Positions 27,342 to 36,466 are shown, counted from the stretch's first letter. The stretch is DNA of 64,000 nucleotides from JBKECO01 sp047974745 (GCA_047974745.1 JBKECO010000001.1:77036-141035), one strand, 5' to 3'. Made by a program: numbers and translations. Notes: generated by a model from the letters alone, not told the origin.

Positions 27342-27815
27342 TTATGTTTGGACGATCCATTCGATGAAATCTCTGACTGCTCCATTTCCACCTAAATACT
27401 CAGAAATAAAGTCTGAGATCTCACGAATTTCTCTGGCCGCATCTTTGGGACAGCCTCTTAGACCAACTGCCTCCATTGCCTGAAGATCATTGATATCATC
27501 CCCAATATAGGCTGTCTGCTCCAGTTCTATCTGCAGACTCTCTAACAACTGTTTCATATCCGTCAGCTTATCTGTACTGCCCTGCAAGACATATTCGACA
27601 CCCATTTCTTTTGCTCTGTTACGAACAATGGAGGAGCTTCTTCCCGTCAGAATAATCGGTATCACGTTATGTTCTGGCAAAATGATATGAATACCCAGAC
27701 CATCCTTTACATGAAATTTTTTCAATACCTCACCATCGTGACCCATGTAGATTCCACCATCTGTGAGTGTTCCATCCACATCCATGATCAGTGCCCTTAT
27801 CGTTGATCTATCCAT
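27342..27815 (-). CDS. KdsC-like HAD phosphatase
   Basis: 157 residues, a single compact HAD domain without a cap, as in KDO-8-phosphate phosphatase and the phosphatase that acts before CMP-nonulosonate formation. The nucleophile motif is MDVDGTLTDG (Asp12, Asp14), then ILTGRSS, and the magnesium loop YIGDDINDLQAM. In such pathways it removes phosphate from a sugar acid before CMP transfer. Together with the CMP-sugar synthetase and the aldolase it forms a possible ulosonate route. Confidence 0.85.
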   Translation of the reverse strand: MDRSTIRALIMDVDGTLTDGGIYMGHDGEVLKKFHVKDGLGIHIILPEHNVIPIILTGRSSSIVRNRAKEMGVEYVLQGSTDKLTDMKQLLESLQIELEQTAYIGDDINDLQAMEAVGLRGCPKDAAREIREISDFISEYLGGNGAVRDFIEWIVQT

Positions 27816-27833
27816 CGTTTTTTCCTCATCTTT

Positions 27834-28670
27834 TTAAAAACCGGTCACCATAATACTGATTCCATCTCCGATTGGAAATTTATGATATCTGCCTTCTGAC
27901 TCCTCAAGGAACTGTTCCACAGCTTGCCTTGGACCTTTAAAGTTCTCTGCAAAGTAGTCGTGCACAAGTATGACTCCCCCTGATACCATTTTGTCCTGAA
28001 ACCATCTCAGTCCACGGTAAGTGGGCTCATAGAGATCCAGATCCAGATTTACAAAACAGAAATGATCCTGGATCTCTGCCGCTGTTTCAGGAAAGAACCC
28101 CTTGTGGATCTTCACCATTTCCGGCTCTGACATCTTACTCATGACAAGTTCTGTTGTAGTGTTGGAATATTCACCTGACCTGGCTTCTGAAAGTCCGCCT
28201 TCTTTGGAAATATCCCTTGCATCAAATCCTTCAAAGGTATCGAACAGGTGCAGCGTCCTACTGGGGTAATATGCATTGATCCATCTGGCAAAATCCCCTT
28301 CAAACACACCGGCCTCAGCGACACAGATGCCCTCGTTAAGATCCTTCTGCAGACACGCCATTTTCTCCAAAAAAACTTTTCTGCTCTCAAGTGGTGCGCT
28401 TACATAATGGCTGATAATATCCCGTTCCCTGACTCCCATGGCCAGCAGCTGCTGCCTGATTGTTTCAAGACCCGGAGCTGATGTGATGATGATCACTTCA
28501 TATTCCTTTTGCAGGCATTCCTGGGGGGACATGACTGCTAAGGAAAAAAGTGTTGTTCCCCATTTGTTCCTGTCATTGTCAGCAAATCCGATCACTTCAT
28601 AGTTCTGGATGATTTCCTGATAGAGCCTTTTTGCGCCGCCAGCGGCTCCAAAACAAATTGCTTTTTGCAT
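27834..28670 (-). CDS. TylF-type O-methyltransferase with N-terminal Rossmann module
   Basis: 278 residues from the ATG at 28670, 4 nt after the aldolase stop and with AAAGG upstream; the longer frame (28703) overlaps the aldolase by 29 nt. Residues 1-80 are the island module (ICFGAAGGAKRLY, GFADNDRNKWG). Residues 95-278 match the TylF/macrocin O-methyltransferase family: AEAGVFEGDFARWI, LHLFDTFEGFD, FVNLDLDLYEPT, GGVILVHDYF. It likely methylates a sugar hydroxyl, as in many glycan clusters. It is followed 18 nt later by the KdsC-like gene. Confidence 0.85.
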   Translation of the reverse strand: MQKAICFGAAGGAKRLYQEIIQNYEVIGFADNDRNKWGTTLFSLAVMSPQECLQKEYEVIIITSAPGLETIRQQLLAMGVRERDIISHYVSAPLESRKVFLEKMACLQKDLNEGICVAEAGVFEGDFARWINAYYPSRTLHLFDTFEGFDARDISKEGGLSEARSGEYSNTTTELVMSKMSEPEMVKIHKGFFPETAAEIQDHFCFVNLDLDLYEPTYRGLRWFQDKMVSGGVILVHDYFAENFKGPRQAVEQFLEESEGRYHKFPIGDGISIMVTGF

Positions 28671-28674
28671 CCAT

Positions 28675-30321
28675 TTACCTTTCAGACGAAATAGAATCCT
28701 CAAAATCAGTATCTTCGTACATACTTGGAGTTATGATCCTGACCTTGATTTTCCCCTTCACCTTCTTTTTATAGTTATCATACAAACGTCCGACCTCCTG
28801 ATTCGTTTCAAGCATCGAAAGCTCATGGTTCTTATTTAAAAAGTCAGATCCAACGTAGTTTTCACCGACCTCTTTTAGTCCATCGAATCCAGCGAGATGT
28901 ATAGAGGCGACTTCCAGCTTTTTCAGCAGATTCAACAGCATGATCGCACTGTTATCGAACAGTTTGCTGTCTTCTACGATCAGGGATGCATAGTCGACCT
29001 GTTTTGTGCCTTCTGTGTTCCTGTGTATATTCGAGGATAGTATACATCTGCTTTTGTCGATCTCACTTTGTATTTTCTCCCAGTGAATCGTATTCGCATA
29101 AAAGTAATAATCACAGAGTATCTTTTTAGGAATAAAATTGACCCCTACCACACAAGGTTTTTGCTCCATTATATACCGCTGTATCTGTTCCTGATAGTCA
29201 TCTACTGTTTTTCCGGGTGCAAGTACAAGCACTTTTGTGTCTTTGAACTGCTTTTTCAACGTCTGTATGGATTGTTCTTCATCGATCTTATTTTTATTAT
29301 ATTGCTTGTAGATCCTATGAATATTATCGTAGTCGTATCGCTCTCTCGTTTTTTCATCAATTCCAGAAATAATGTATTTGATGTCTTTGCTGTTCAGCCT
29401 GTATTTTTCAGTCAGATAGGTAATATTATTCGGATGGGATTTGTAGATCCCTGCCATGAAAGCAGGTACGGAATATCCCCAGGAATGACTCTGTCTGATC
29501 GGCAGAATATATCTGTCGATGGCATCCAGAACACCATCAAGCTCGTAATCTCTGTGCTGCTTTCTGGATAAAAAATCAATGATCAGCTCGGTATTCAGAT
29601 TTCCTGCACATTTTCCCATCCCATTTAGCGTTGCATCAATGATGATCATTCTTTTTTCATCTTTTGCCAGTCGGATGATCTCCTGTGCAAAGGTAAAGGA
29701 GGATTGGAAATTATTGTGAGAATGGATATCGATCGCGATCCCCTCTTTTAGATTTTCATCTACCAGACAGTAGAACCGCTCGATATCTTCTAAATACATT
29801 GCTCCATAGGTGTCTACGATCCCAAAACTATAAGGTTCGATTTCATTCACTACATCGATCAGTCGCAGCAGCTCCTGATCCGAATAAGCCAGCACATTCA
29901 CTCCCTGTGCGAACAGGAGATAGCCCTGTTCTTTGACCAGGCGAAGGGCTCTTTTTAATTCAACAAGGTCTTCCATAAAATCTTTTCTGGTAAACCCAAT
30001 ACGGATCCCCTGAATCGAGTTCTCCTCCTTTGGCGCTAGTGCAGAAAAATCATACATATTATAATCAGCGAATGCCACGAACATCGTATTCGAAGTTTCT
30101 GGTGGAAGCAGTGGCGCGATCTGGTTCGGACTGGTAAAAAAAGTAGAATTTCCAGTATAGGAAGTCGTTTCTTCGGAACGCAGAAATCCCATCTCCACAA
30201 TGTCAATACCTGCTGTCGACAGATCTTTTGCCATATTTGTTATGATTTGATCGTCAAATTCACAATTAATGATTCTGCCGCCATCTCTTAAGGTACAGTC
30301 AAGGACTTTAATGTTGTTCAT
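28675..30321 (-). CDS. HMGL-type aldolase fused to a DUF115-like domain
   Basis: 548 residues. Residues 1-300 are a DRE-TIM aldolase with the opening LDCTLRDGG (Asp13 metal ligand) and DIHSHNN (His201 and His203), as in 4-hydroxy-2-oxovalerate aldolase and HMG-CoA lyase. Residues about 340-548 form a second domain (VLVLAPGKTVDDY, VVGVNFIPKKILCDYYFYA) whose pattern resembles the MptE/DUF115 fold of Maf proteins. It sits between a CMP-sugar synthetase (14-nt overlap) and a KdsC-like phosphatase gene, where a NeuB-like synthase would be expected, so it may make a keto-sugar acid by aldol chemistry. That role is inference. Confidence 0.75.
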   Translation of the reverse strand: MNNIKVLDCTLRDGGRIINCEFDDQIITNMAKDLSTAGIDIVEMGFLRSEETTSYTGNSTFFTSPNQIAPLLPPETSNTMFVAFADYNMYDFSALAPKEENSIQGIRIGFTRKDFMEDLVELKRALRLVKEQGYLLFAQGVNVLAYSDQELLRLIDVVNEIEPYSFGIVDTYGAMYLEDIERFYCLVDENLKEGIAIDIHSHNNFQSSFTFAQEIIRLAKDEKRMIIIDATLNGMGKCAGNLNTELIIDFLSRKQHRDYELDGVLDAIDRYILPIRQSHSWGYSVPAFMAGIYKSHPNNITYLTEKYRLNSKDIKYIISGIDEKTRERYDYDNIHRIYKQYNKNKIDEEQSIQTLKKQFKDTKVLVLAPGKTVDDYQEQIQRYIMEQKPCVVGVNFIPKKILCDYYFYANTIHWEKIQSEIDKSRCILSSNIHRNTEGTKQVDYASLIVEDSKLFDNSAIMLLNLLKKLEVASIHLAGFDGLKEVGENYVGSDFLNKNHELSMLETNQEVGRLYDNYKKKVKGKIKVRIITPSMYEDTDFEDSISSER

Positions 30322-30988
30322 TGTTTGTCATCGCTTCCTTTTGTGTTTGAAATGCATGCACCACCCGAGCGAAATCAAAATCTTCCTGGGTATCGATATC
30401 TACCGCTTCCATTGCATCCATGATCTGCATGTAAGGACGCTTCCCGATCCGCTGGCGAAGCTCGGTGAATACTTCCTTGCGGAAAATATAAAAAGCTCCC
30501 GTTTCCATATAAACAGGTTCCAGATCCTGGGTCGTTACAATATCGTTCATCTGATAGTTGAATGGCTTTCCCTGATACCAGCAATAGTCTTGAATACAGA
30601 CACAGCTAAAGGCGGAATCATAACCTTCATGCACAACTTTATCCAGGGCAGTCTGAATCGAGGAGGTTTTCGTAAAGGGCTGTGTGACATGGGTAAGTAT
30701 ATAGATATCCGCATCCACGTCCTGAATGAAACGATCGATGATCTCAAGGCCTTTGACCTGTGGTCCATCCAGAGCGGCATCTCTTTTGAAGAACCTCAGC
30801 TTCTCTGGAATATATTCTTTGATCCGCTCATCACTGCAATAGACATAGTTCTCATCCACTCCATTTACACGACTGACCGTCTTAAAAATATAATTGCACA
30901 GTGGGTCCTTCCCAAGCAGCATTGTATTCTTGCCAGGTAGTCTCTGATTGTTTAATTTTATTGGTATAAAAGATACTATTTTCTCCAT
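30308..30988 (-). CDS. CMP-sugar (acylneuraminate-type) cytidylyltransferase
   Basis: 226 residues from the ATG at 30988, chosen because GGGAG precedes it; an ATG four codons earlier abuts AAGG. NeuA/KdsB-like fold: the nucleotide motif IPIKLNNQRLPGKN, then VYCSDERIKEY, DIYILTHVTQPF, ETGAFYIFRKE and the C-terminal DIDTQEDF. Such enzymes load ulosonic acids (sialic, legionaminic, pseudaminic, KDO) onto CMP. The sugar acid here is unknown. The 14-nt overlap with the aldolase gene argues that they work in one pathway. Confidence 0.85.
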   Translation of the reverse strand: MEKIVSFIPIKLNNQRLPGKNTMLLGKDPLCNYIFKTVSRVNGVDENYVYCSDERIKEYIPEKLRFFKRDAALDGPQVKGLEIIDRFIQDVDADIYILTHVTQPFTKTSSIQTALDKVVHEGYDSAFSCVCIQDYCWYQGKPFNYQMNDIVTTQDLEPVYMETGAFYIFRKEVFTELRQRIGKRPYMQIMDAMEAVDIDTQEDFDFARVVHAFQTQKEAMTNNEQH

Positions 30989-31002
30989 TTGCACTCCCAT
31001 CC

Positions 31003-31887
31003 TTATTTTTCCAGATACACGACCATGTAATCCGCAAGTCCCAGATCACTGCACTGACCTCTCCAGGCCTGGTTCAAAGTATCTGTAAAAATGCTGGAGA
31101 CCACTGCTGCCTGTGGTTCCTTTGCGATCATCCAGGAGAATACATTCTCTATTCCATAGCGCTGGAAGAATTTGATCTCCACCTTATGGAATCCGCTTTC
31201 CTGGCATAACTGTTTCAGACTTTGCTCGGAAAAGATCCAAAGATGCTGGGTACTGTAAAGAATCTGTTTTTCATAGGTCTCTCCCAGCAGCTCCCGCATG
31301 ATGGGTGCATCTGTCGGTGTTCCAATGACTGCAGTTCCTTTCGCCTCTAACAGATCATAAATTTCCATCAGGAACTGCCTGGGATCCTCCACGTGCTCAA
31401 TAACATCAAAGGAAACGACAGTGCCTGCCCTGTTACCGAATACCTCTGCCGCCTGTTTCCCATATGCAAATGTATGAAAGCCTTTTCGATCCATGATTTT
31501 TCTGTATGCTGCAGATGGCTCTACAGCGATCACCTCACTGGCTGCACCTGACACGAGGTCCAGGAATGCCCCGCAGCCGCAGCCGATATCCGCTACAATC
31601 TTATTTCGGAACCGCTCTGTTCCGGTATACAGGAATTTGTCCAGGGATTCTTTATCATGTCTTTGATAAAAATCCTCCTCTCGGGAACTTCCCTCGAGGG
31701 AATCTCTGTATTCTGTGCTCTCGTAATATTCACTGGATTCCAGCAGATTTTCATGCCAGATCACTTTGCAGCAGCTGCACTGATACACCGGGATCTCTTC
31801 CTCTGTAAATTTCCCGATCCCGCCATTTCGTATCGTTCCTTTGTAGATCGTCTCGATCTTATCTGCAGAACAGATCTTACATTTCAT
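31003..31887 (-). CDS. SAM-dependent methyltransferase with N-terminal zinc-ribbon-like part
   Basis: 294 residues. The first 45 carry CKIC and CSCC pairs, as in sugar C-methyltransferases and related Methyltransf_13/23 proteins. The SAM-binding fold starts near 95 (VADIGCGCGAFLDLV) and continues with VVSFDVIEHVEDPRQF and AVIGTP. It probably methylates a nucleotide sugar or a finished glycan. Ribosome site GAGGAAAA. It is 16 nt after the Maf-like gene and 14 nt before the CMP-sugar synthetase. Confidence 0.83.
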   Translation of the reverse strand: MKCKICSADKIETIYKGTIRNGGIGKFTEEEIPVYQCSCCKVIWHENLLESSEYYESTEYRDSLEGSSREEDFYQRHDKESLDKFLYTGTERFRNKIVADIGCGCGAFLDLVSGAASEVIAVEPSAAYRKIMDRKGFHTFAYGKQAAEVFGNRAGTVVSFDVIEHVEDPRQFLMEIYDLLEAKGTAVIGTPTDAPIMRELLGETYEKQILYSTQHLWIFSEQSLKQLCQESGFHKVEIKFFQRYGIENVFSWMIAKEPQAAVVSSIFTDTLNQAWRGQCSDLGLADYMVVYLEK

Positions 31888-31903
31888 TTATTTTCCTCAT
31901 TTC

Positions 31904-33289
31904 TTATGACGTAAAAAGGCTGTCAAAATTCACTCTTTCAAAGGTTTCCAGTTCTCCGCCTCTTGTGGCATTGTATATTTTTACCCCATGCTCTCTGGTG
32001 TATTGTTCTGCAGCCTGATATGCCATTCTGGACTCATCATGATACACGATCAGGTCCGATTTGGATTTTTCAAGATATTTCTCAGAAAAGTGACTGCTTT
32101 TATCATGATACCTGCCTGGAGTCGTTGCATCGACGCCCAGCAGATAGATTTCTTTAAATCCCATATAGACTGCCAGCTGTATACAGGTGTAGGTCACGGT
32201 ACATCCAAAGTAGGAGGATTGTGCAAAATCGGAGGAAAATTTCGGCAGGCTTTTGGAATGAAGCTCATAGCTGACATGATATCTGTGTGCTTTACCTGAC
32301 TTAGCAACTGCCTGATCCGGACTTTGCAGCGACTGTGGCTGTTCCTTCTGTGGTTGTTCCTTCTGTGGTTGTTCCTTCCAATAAGGTTCATAGACATCGG
32401 CGTAGAATTTATGTTCAACCGGTATTTGATCCAGCATGTCACTGTCTTCTTTGAAGAAGCGAAAATCCAGAATTGTGTAATACTTGGGTCTCCATGCGGT
32501 CTGATCGAAGGCATACCAGATTCGGTTCATGCTGATGCAGGTCTCCTGATTCTTGTGCAGCGTATCGAGATCCTGCATTCGAAGGGACGGTCCTGTTGCA
32601 ATGATAAAACAGCGTTCGCCGTGATGAATATCTTTATATTGTTCCAGCTCAGGATTGTGATAGCAGCTGCTTCGAGCACTGATATCATAGGCATCGACAA
32701 CACGGACTGCCTCCCCATATGTGTCCTCTAACTCACAAAGCTCCTGCTCTGTCGTGACGAAAAGTTCCTCAAACTCTGGTATTATTTCGGATGGAGCATA
32801 GGGGTACTCGGAGAAATCCTTTCTTCTTTGGATCCATTGCCTTTCCTCGATACTTTTTTGCGGAATCATAGGTACGTAGTGACCAGAAGCTTCTTTGATC
32901 CATTCGTTCAGTATATACCCATACAGACCGATTCCATAGATTGCCGTATGTCCGCTGTTTTGAAAAAGTTCGATCATCGATTCTTTTAAAATGGTTCTGG
33001 AATTTGGCTCCTGAAATTCCCCTGGACACTCAGACATTAAAAAATAACGGGAATTGCCATTCTGTTCCAAAATATCTACGATCTCATCCTCAAAGGAAAA
33101 GGAAATTAGAATATAACATTCCGGATAGACTTCCTGAAATGTCTCATAGCTGATGACTGGTCGTCCACAGCATTCCTCCCCCTGTTTCTGTTTGTTACTA
33201 TCGATAAAAGCCAGCACCTGTTCACTGATATGCGGAAATATCCGTTTTCCGCGCTCCCCTGCACCCCATATGACTATTTTTTTATTCAT
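31904..33289 (-). CDS. Maf/DUF115-like glycosyltransferase with N-terminal Rossmann module
   Basis: 461 residues. Residues 1-90 are the island module (VIWGAGERGKRIFPH, FIDSNKQKQG) and about 115-140 hold a second similar start (TAIYGIGLYGYIL). From about 220 the DUF115 core is clear: ERCFIIATGPSLRMQDLD, CISMNRIW, and later YLLGVDATTPGRYHDKSSH. Maf proteins transfer CMP-activated nonulosonates to flagellin in Campylobacter, Clostridium and others, and this gene lies beside a CMP-sugar synthetase. A low-complexity KEQPQ repeat at about residues 304-318 separates two parts of the core. The role in flagellin glycosylation is inference. Confidence 0.78.
   Translation of the reverse strand: MNKKIVIWGAGERGKRIFPHISEQVLAFIDSNKQKQGEECCGRPVISYETFQEVYPECYILISFSFEDEIVDILEQNGNSRYFLMSECPGEFQEPNSRTILKESMIELFQNSGHTAIYGIGLYGYILNEWIKEASGHYVPMIPQKSIEERQWIQRRKDFSEYPYAPSEIIPEFEELFVTTEQELCELEDTYGEAVRVVDAYDISARSSCYHNPELEQYKDIHHGERCFIIATGPSLRMQDLDTLHKNQETCISMNRIWYAFDQTAWRPKYYTILDFRFFKEDSDMLDQIPVEHKFYADVYEPYWKEQPQKEQPQKEQPQSLQSPDQAVAKSGKAHRYHVSYELHSKSLPKFSSDFAQSSYFGCTVTYTCIQLAVYMGFKEIYLLGVDATTPGRYHDKSSHFSEKYLEKSKSDLIVYHDESRMAYQAAEQYTREHGVKIYNATRGGELETFERVNFDSLFTS
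32333..32377 (-). repeat. 15-bp tandem repeat, three copies, coding KEQPQ
   Basis: Three in-frame 15-bp units (32333-32347, 32348-32362, 32363-32377) within the Maf-like gene; units 2 and 3 are identical and unit 1 differs by one base. Copy number can change without breaking the frame. Confidence 0.9.
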
Positions 33290-33299
33290 GTCTCAGTCC

Positions 33300-34502
33300 T
33301 TATTGATTGATAAATTGATGTATATATTCGACCACCCGTTCACTGGCATGTCCATCCTCACAGACCTCATGCTCCTGCAGGAACAGCCGGATCGCTTCCT
33401 GGTATCTGTCCTGTTCAAAGGTTATGATCTTCTCCTGCAGTTCTCCATTTGTCTTTCCATAGGGAAATGGCAGTGCATTCAGATCCCACATCAGTTGTCC
33501 GCGTTCCACAGTATACTCCTTAAAGTCATCTACATAGAGGAACACCGGAATTTCCATGATCATGGCATCAAAAGCAGAGCTTGAGTAATCTGTGACCAAT
33601 ACATCAGATGCTGCAAGAAGTTCATTCATATCATCAGCCTGACTTACATCATGCAGGCTGAGTGTGTTCTCATATTCCGGAAACCCTGCCATACGTGCTG
33701 CAAGCTGCGGATGAAGCCGAAGGAGAACATGCCATTCTCCTCCAAATCGTCTGGCCAGTACCCCTGCCAGCTCCTCTAATTTGAGGGTTGTTGCTTCTGG
33801 ATTTATACTGCGGTCTGTGCTCTGACTGCCTCCCCGGAAGGTAGGAGCGAACAGGACAATCTTTGCTTCCTGAGCAATAGAGTACCGTTCTCGGATTCGA
33901 TAACGAGTGGCTTCTCTTTCCCCATGAAACACATCACATCTTGGTGATCCTGTTTTTATAATTTCCCCATCATAGAGCAGCATGGTCGGATATCTGTCCG
34001 TGCACCACTTTGAATTCGATGTGACATAATCGATCAGGTTTGAATCCTGCCGGCTCACATACTCCGCAATTTCGGGAAACAAAGCTCCTCTGAATCCGCC
34101 TACTGGCTTGAATTCGATCGCAGCATGCCAGGTCTGGATATACAACTGGTTCTTTCGTTTGACGGTTCCAAGCTCTTTTCTACTGTTATCGACCCATATT
34201 CTGGCTGTTGAAAGATGATAGGTCCGATTCAGTCGTGTATTTTTTACTTTTTTTATATGAGCAGGCATCTGCTTATCCAGGTTATTTACCAGCCAAACCA
34301 TTTCATACCCCTGCCCTTGCCGGTGAAGCTCTTCTGCGATATATCTGGGATTGCAGCAGTACCCTCCATCCCCTTCAAAAGCTGTGAACACAATTTTTTG
34401 TTTCAGAGGAAATATCTGAAACAGGCGAAAAAGTAGTCGGATATTGGCAGCCTTTCTCTTTCTCTTTTTTATATAGTCCTTCGATGCTGTTGAATATTTC
34501 AT
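33300..34502 (-). CDS. CDP-glycerol glycerophosphotransferase family protein (TagF-like)
   Basis: 400 residues. The C-terminal GT-B catalytic part is typical: QTWHAAIEFKPVGG, FAPTFRGG, LLRLHPQL, then ASDVLVTDYSSSAFDAM. These enzymes move glycerol- or ribitol-phosphate from CDP-alditol to an acceptor, usually at the membrane in teichoic acid synthesis. A basic N-terminal stretch (about residues 7-20) could touch membranes but there is no transmembrane segment. It overlaps the nucleotidyltransferase gene by 4 nt (ATGA), which suggests that gene supplies its donor. Confidence 0.9.
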   Translation of the reverse strand: MKYSTASKDYIKKRKRKAANIRLLFRLFQIFPLKQKIVFTAFEGDGGYCCNPRYIAEELHRQGQGYEMVWLVNNLDKQMPAHIKKVKNTRLNRTYHLSTARIWVDNSRKELGTVKRKNQLYIQTWHAAIEFKPVGGFRGALFPEIAEYVSRQDSNLIDYVTSNSKWCTDRYPTMLLYDGEIIKTGSPRCDVFHGEREATRYRIRERYSIAQEAKIVLFAPTFRGGSQSTDRSINPEATTLKLEELAGVLARRFGGEWHVLLRLHPQLAARMAGFPEYENTLSLHDVSQADDMNELLAASDVLVTDYSSSAFDAMIMEIPVFLYVDDFKEYTVERGQLMWDLNALPFPYGKTNGELQEKIITFEQDRYQEAIRLFLQEHEVCEDGHASERVVEYIHQFINQ

Positions 34503-35239
34503 TTGCCAAACTCTCCCCTGCCTACCTGAAGCAGCGCCTCTGTGATCTCAGCCTTAGCTCTTGCATAATCCTCCGCAAAATCAATCTCAGCCCAGAAATA
34601 CTGATCGGTAGGAAGGATCTCCATGCTGTAGCTCCTTTCATTGATGAGCTCCTGAATTGCTGCCTCAAAGTATGCTGTATAATTTTTTCTTTTCAGGACT
34701 TCTTTGCTGGCTCGCTTTAAGGCCGGCAGTACGTTCTGATTGATCCTTGCGATTCCGATGAATTCTCCTGCTGCTTTCTCACAGGGAATCAGCTTGCTGA
34801 TCTGTACGATCTCATTGTTCTGAAGCAGTACCTTCATCGCCTCCTCATCACACTTTTTATGATCAACAGGAAGCACGATGTCGCCATCTGCTTTCAGCAT
34901 CTGCTCAAGAATCGCAGGCTCAGCCAGCGTATCTGCATGCATATAGATCACATCCTGATTCAGATGCTCTTGCCCCATATAAAAAGATCCCAGTACATTC
35001 GTCATTTCAAAAAATGGATTGTAAACGCAGGTAATCCCTTTATCCGCTGCCCATTCCTCGATTTTCTCTGTCATATATCCTGTTACAATGACAATGTCTT
35101 TAATATCAAAAGCATGAAGCAGTGCCACATTATACTCGATCAGCTTTATTCCACGGATCTCTAAAAATGATTTTGGCATCTCCTCTGTCAGTTCGCCTAA
35201 TCGGCTGCCCTTTCCGGCGGCCATAATAATTGCCTGCAT
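34499..35239 (-). CDS. LicC-like sugar/choline-phosphate nucleotidyltransferase
   Basis: 246 residues of the NTP-transferase family. The start MQAIIMAAGKGSRLGELTEE carries the nucleotide-binding GxGxRL motif with a KSF lysine a little later (EMPKSFLEI). YMHADTLAE supplies a metal Asp, and AEIDFAEDY is the second. LicC and similar enzymes make CDP-choline or CDP-alditols; others make NDP-sugars. Ribosome site GGGAGG. Coupling to the TagF-like gene and proximity to the kinase and dehydrogenase suggest a CDP-alditol product. The exact substrate is unknown. Confidence 0.82.
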   Translation of the reverse strand: MQAIIMAAGKGSRLGELTEEMPKSFLEIRGIKLIEYNVALLHAFDIKDIVIVTGYMTEKIEEWAADKGITCVYNPFFEMTNVLGSFYMGQEHLNQDVIYMHADTLAEPAILEQMLKADGDIVLPVDHKKCDEEAMKVLLQNNEIVQISKLIPCEKAAGEFIGIARINQNVLPALKRASKEVLKRKNYTAYFEAAIQELINERSYSMEILPTDQYFWAEIDFAEDYARAKAEITEALLQVGRGEFGK

Positions 35240-35283
35240 TACTACCTCCCAAATGCTATCTCGTCTTATGTATGGATACTCTG

Positions 35284-36453
35284 CTACTCTCTGCGATCTG
35301 CGATGATTCTGATCATGATATCGCTTTGATTTGCAAGCTTGTCGTTCGCGATATTTCCTGTCACTTCCTCCGCCAATTCCTTCAACTCCCCATCTGTGAT
35401 TCCGAGCTCATTTAACGAATAATCGATTTCTAACTCCCTCAGGAAAGCAGTCATCGCTTCCGCTGCTTCTCTGGCATTCTCCACCCGTGTTCCGGTAAGC
35501 AGCTCGATGCCTCTTGTCACCTTGGCTGCATTGACCTGATATTCATGAAAGATCCAGGATGGATAGATAGCTGCAAGTCCTGCTGCATGGGTCGTTCCGG
35601 TCCTTGCCCCTACGGGATATTGTATTCTGTGGGGAAGACACGTTCCAACAGATGCCAGATTCATTCCCATGAGAAGACTGGCATAGCTCATTTGCCTGCG
35701 GGCGATATGATCCTGGCTGTCTTTCTTTAGCCTTGGCAGGTTCTCACCCACCAGTCTGATCGCCTGCTCAGACAGCATTTCAGAATAGCTATTTGCCTTT
35801 ACCGCAGCATAGCTTTCCATTGCATGTGCAAATACATCAAAACCTGTCTCCATCGTTACTTTTTCGGATACGGACCAGGTATATTCCGGATCCACGATCG
35901 CAAGCACCGGAACGATATGATCACCTCGAATGCCGCCTTTTATCTTAAGACGTTTTGAGGAAATGATCGCTGCTTTGCTTACTTCACTGCCTGTACCTGC
36001 TGTGGTAGGTATGGCAATCACGGATTTTGTACTTTTTCCAGGCTCGTTCCCATCCATCATATATTGTTCTAGCTGCTCTAGCATGTCCTGATCGGATTCC
36101 ACCATCAGTGCGGCTCCGACAGCAACTGCCTTCGCTGCATCAAGAGCACTTCCGCCGCCAAATCCTATGATTGTGTCTGCTTTCATCTGTCTTGCTTCCA
36201 CTGCTGCCTTCGCGATGTCCTCTAACCTTGGATTTTGACTGATCGCTCCATAGACTCGAAGCAGCTCCGGGTGTCCATACTGTTCGATGTACCGGATCAG
36301 TCTGTCCACATGGCCTAAGCGATCGATCGAGGTTCCTGATGTCACGATCATAATTACGCCGCTAAAAAGCTCAGCTTCTTTCTGGATCGCTTCCTCAGTG
36401 ACCCCTTCACCAAAATAGATTTTTGTAGTTGTATTCCAAAGGATCTCTGCCAT
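35284..36453 (-). CDS. Iron-containing (group III) alcohol dehydrogenase
   Basis: 389 residues from the ATG at 36453, preceded by AGAGG; the longer frame (36498) overlaps the kinase gene. Fe-ADH features are present: the nucleotide-binding GFGGGSALDAAKAVA, the proline-rich IPTTAGTGSEVS, the metal-site region GFDVFAHAMESY and a later HRIQYPVGARTGTTHAAG. It most likely interconverts a ketose or aldehyde and an alditol with NAD(P)H. Placement between a FGGY kinase and a nucleotidyltransferase suggests a role in making the alditol that is then phosphorylated and CDP-activated (inference). Confidence 0.88.
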   Translation of the reverse strand: MAEILWNTTTKIYFGEGVTEEAIQKEAELFSGVIMIVTSGTSIDRLGHVDRLIRYIEQYGHPELLRVYGAISQNPRLEDIAKAAVEARQMKADTIIGFGGGSALDAAKAVAVGAALMVESDQDMLEQLEQYMMDGNEPGKSTKSVIAIPTTAGTGSEVSKAAIISSKRLKIKGGIRGDHIVPVLAIVDPEYTWSVSEKVTMETGFDVFAHAMESYAAVKANSYSEMLSEQAIRLVGENLPRLKKDSQDHIARRQMSYASLLMGMNLASVGTCLPHRIQYPVGARTGTTHAAGLAAIYPSWIFHEYQVNAAKVTRGIELLTGTRVENAREAAEAMTAFLRELEIDYSLNELGITDGELKELAEEVTGNIANDKLANQSDIMIRIIADRRE

Positions 36454-36466
36454 TGTCCGACCTCTT

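Noticed and set aside
30269..30940. 223-codon plus-strand frame opposite the CMP-sugar synthetase
   Set aside because: Antisense shadow of two well-supported minus-strand genes; no ribosome site or recognisable domain.
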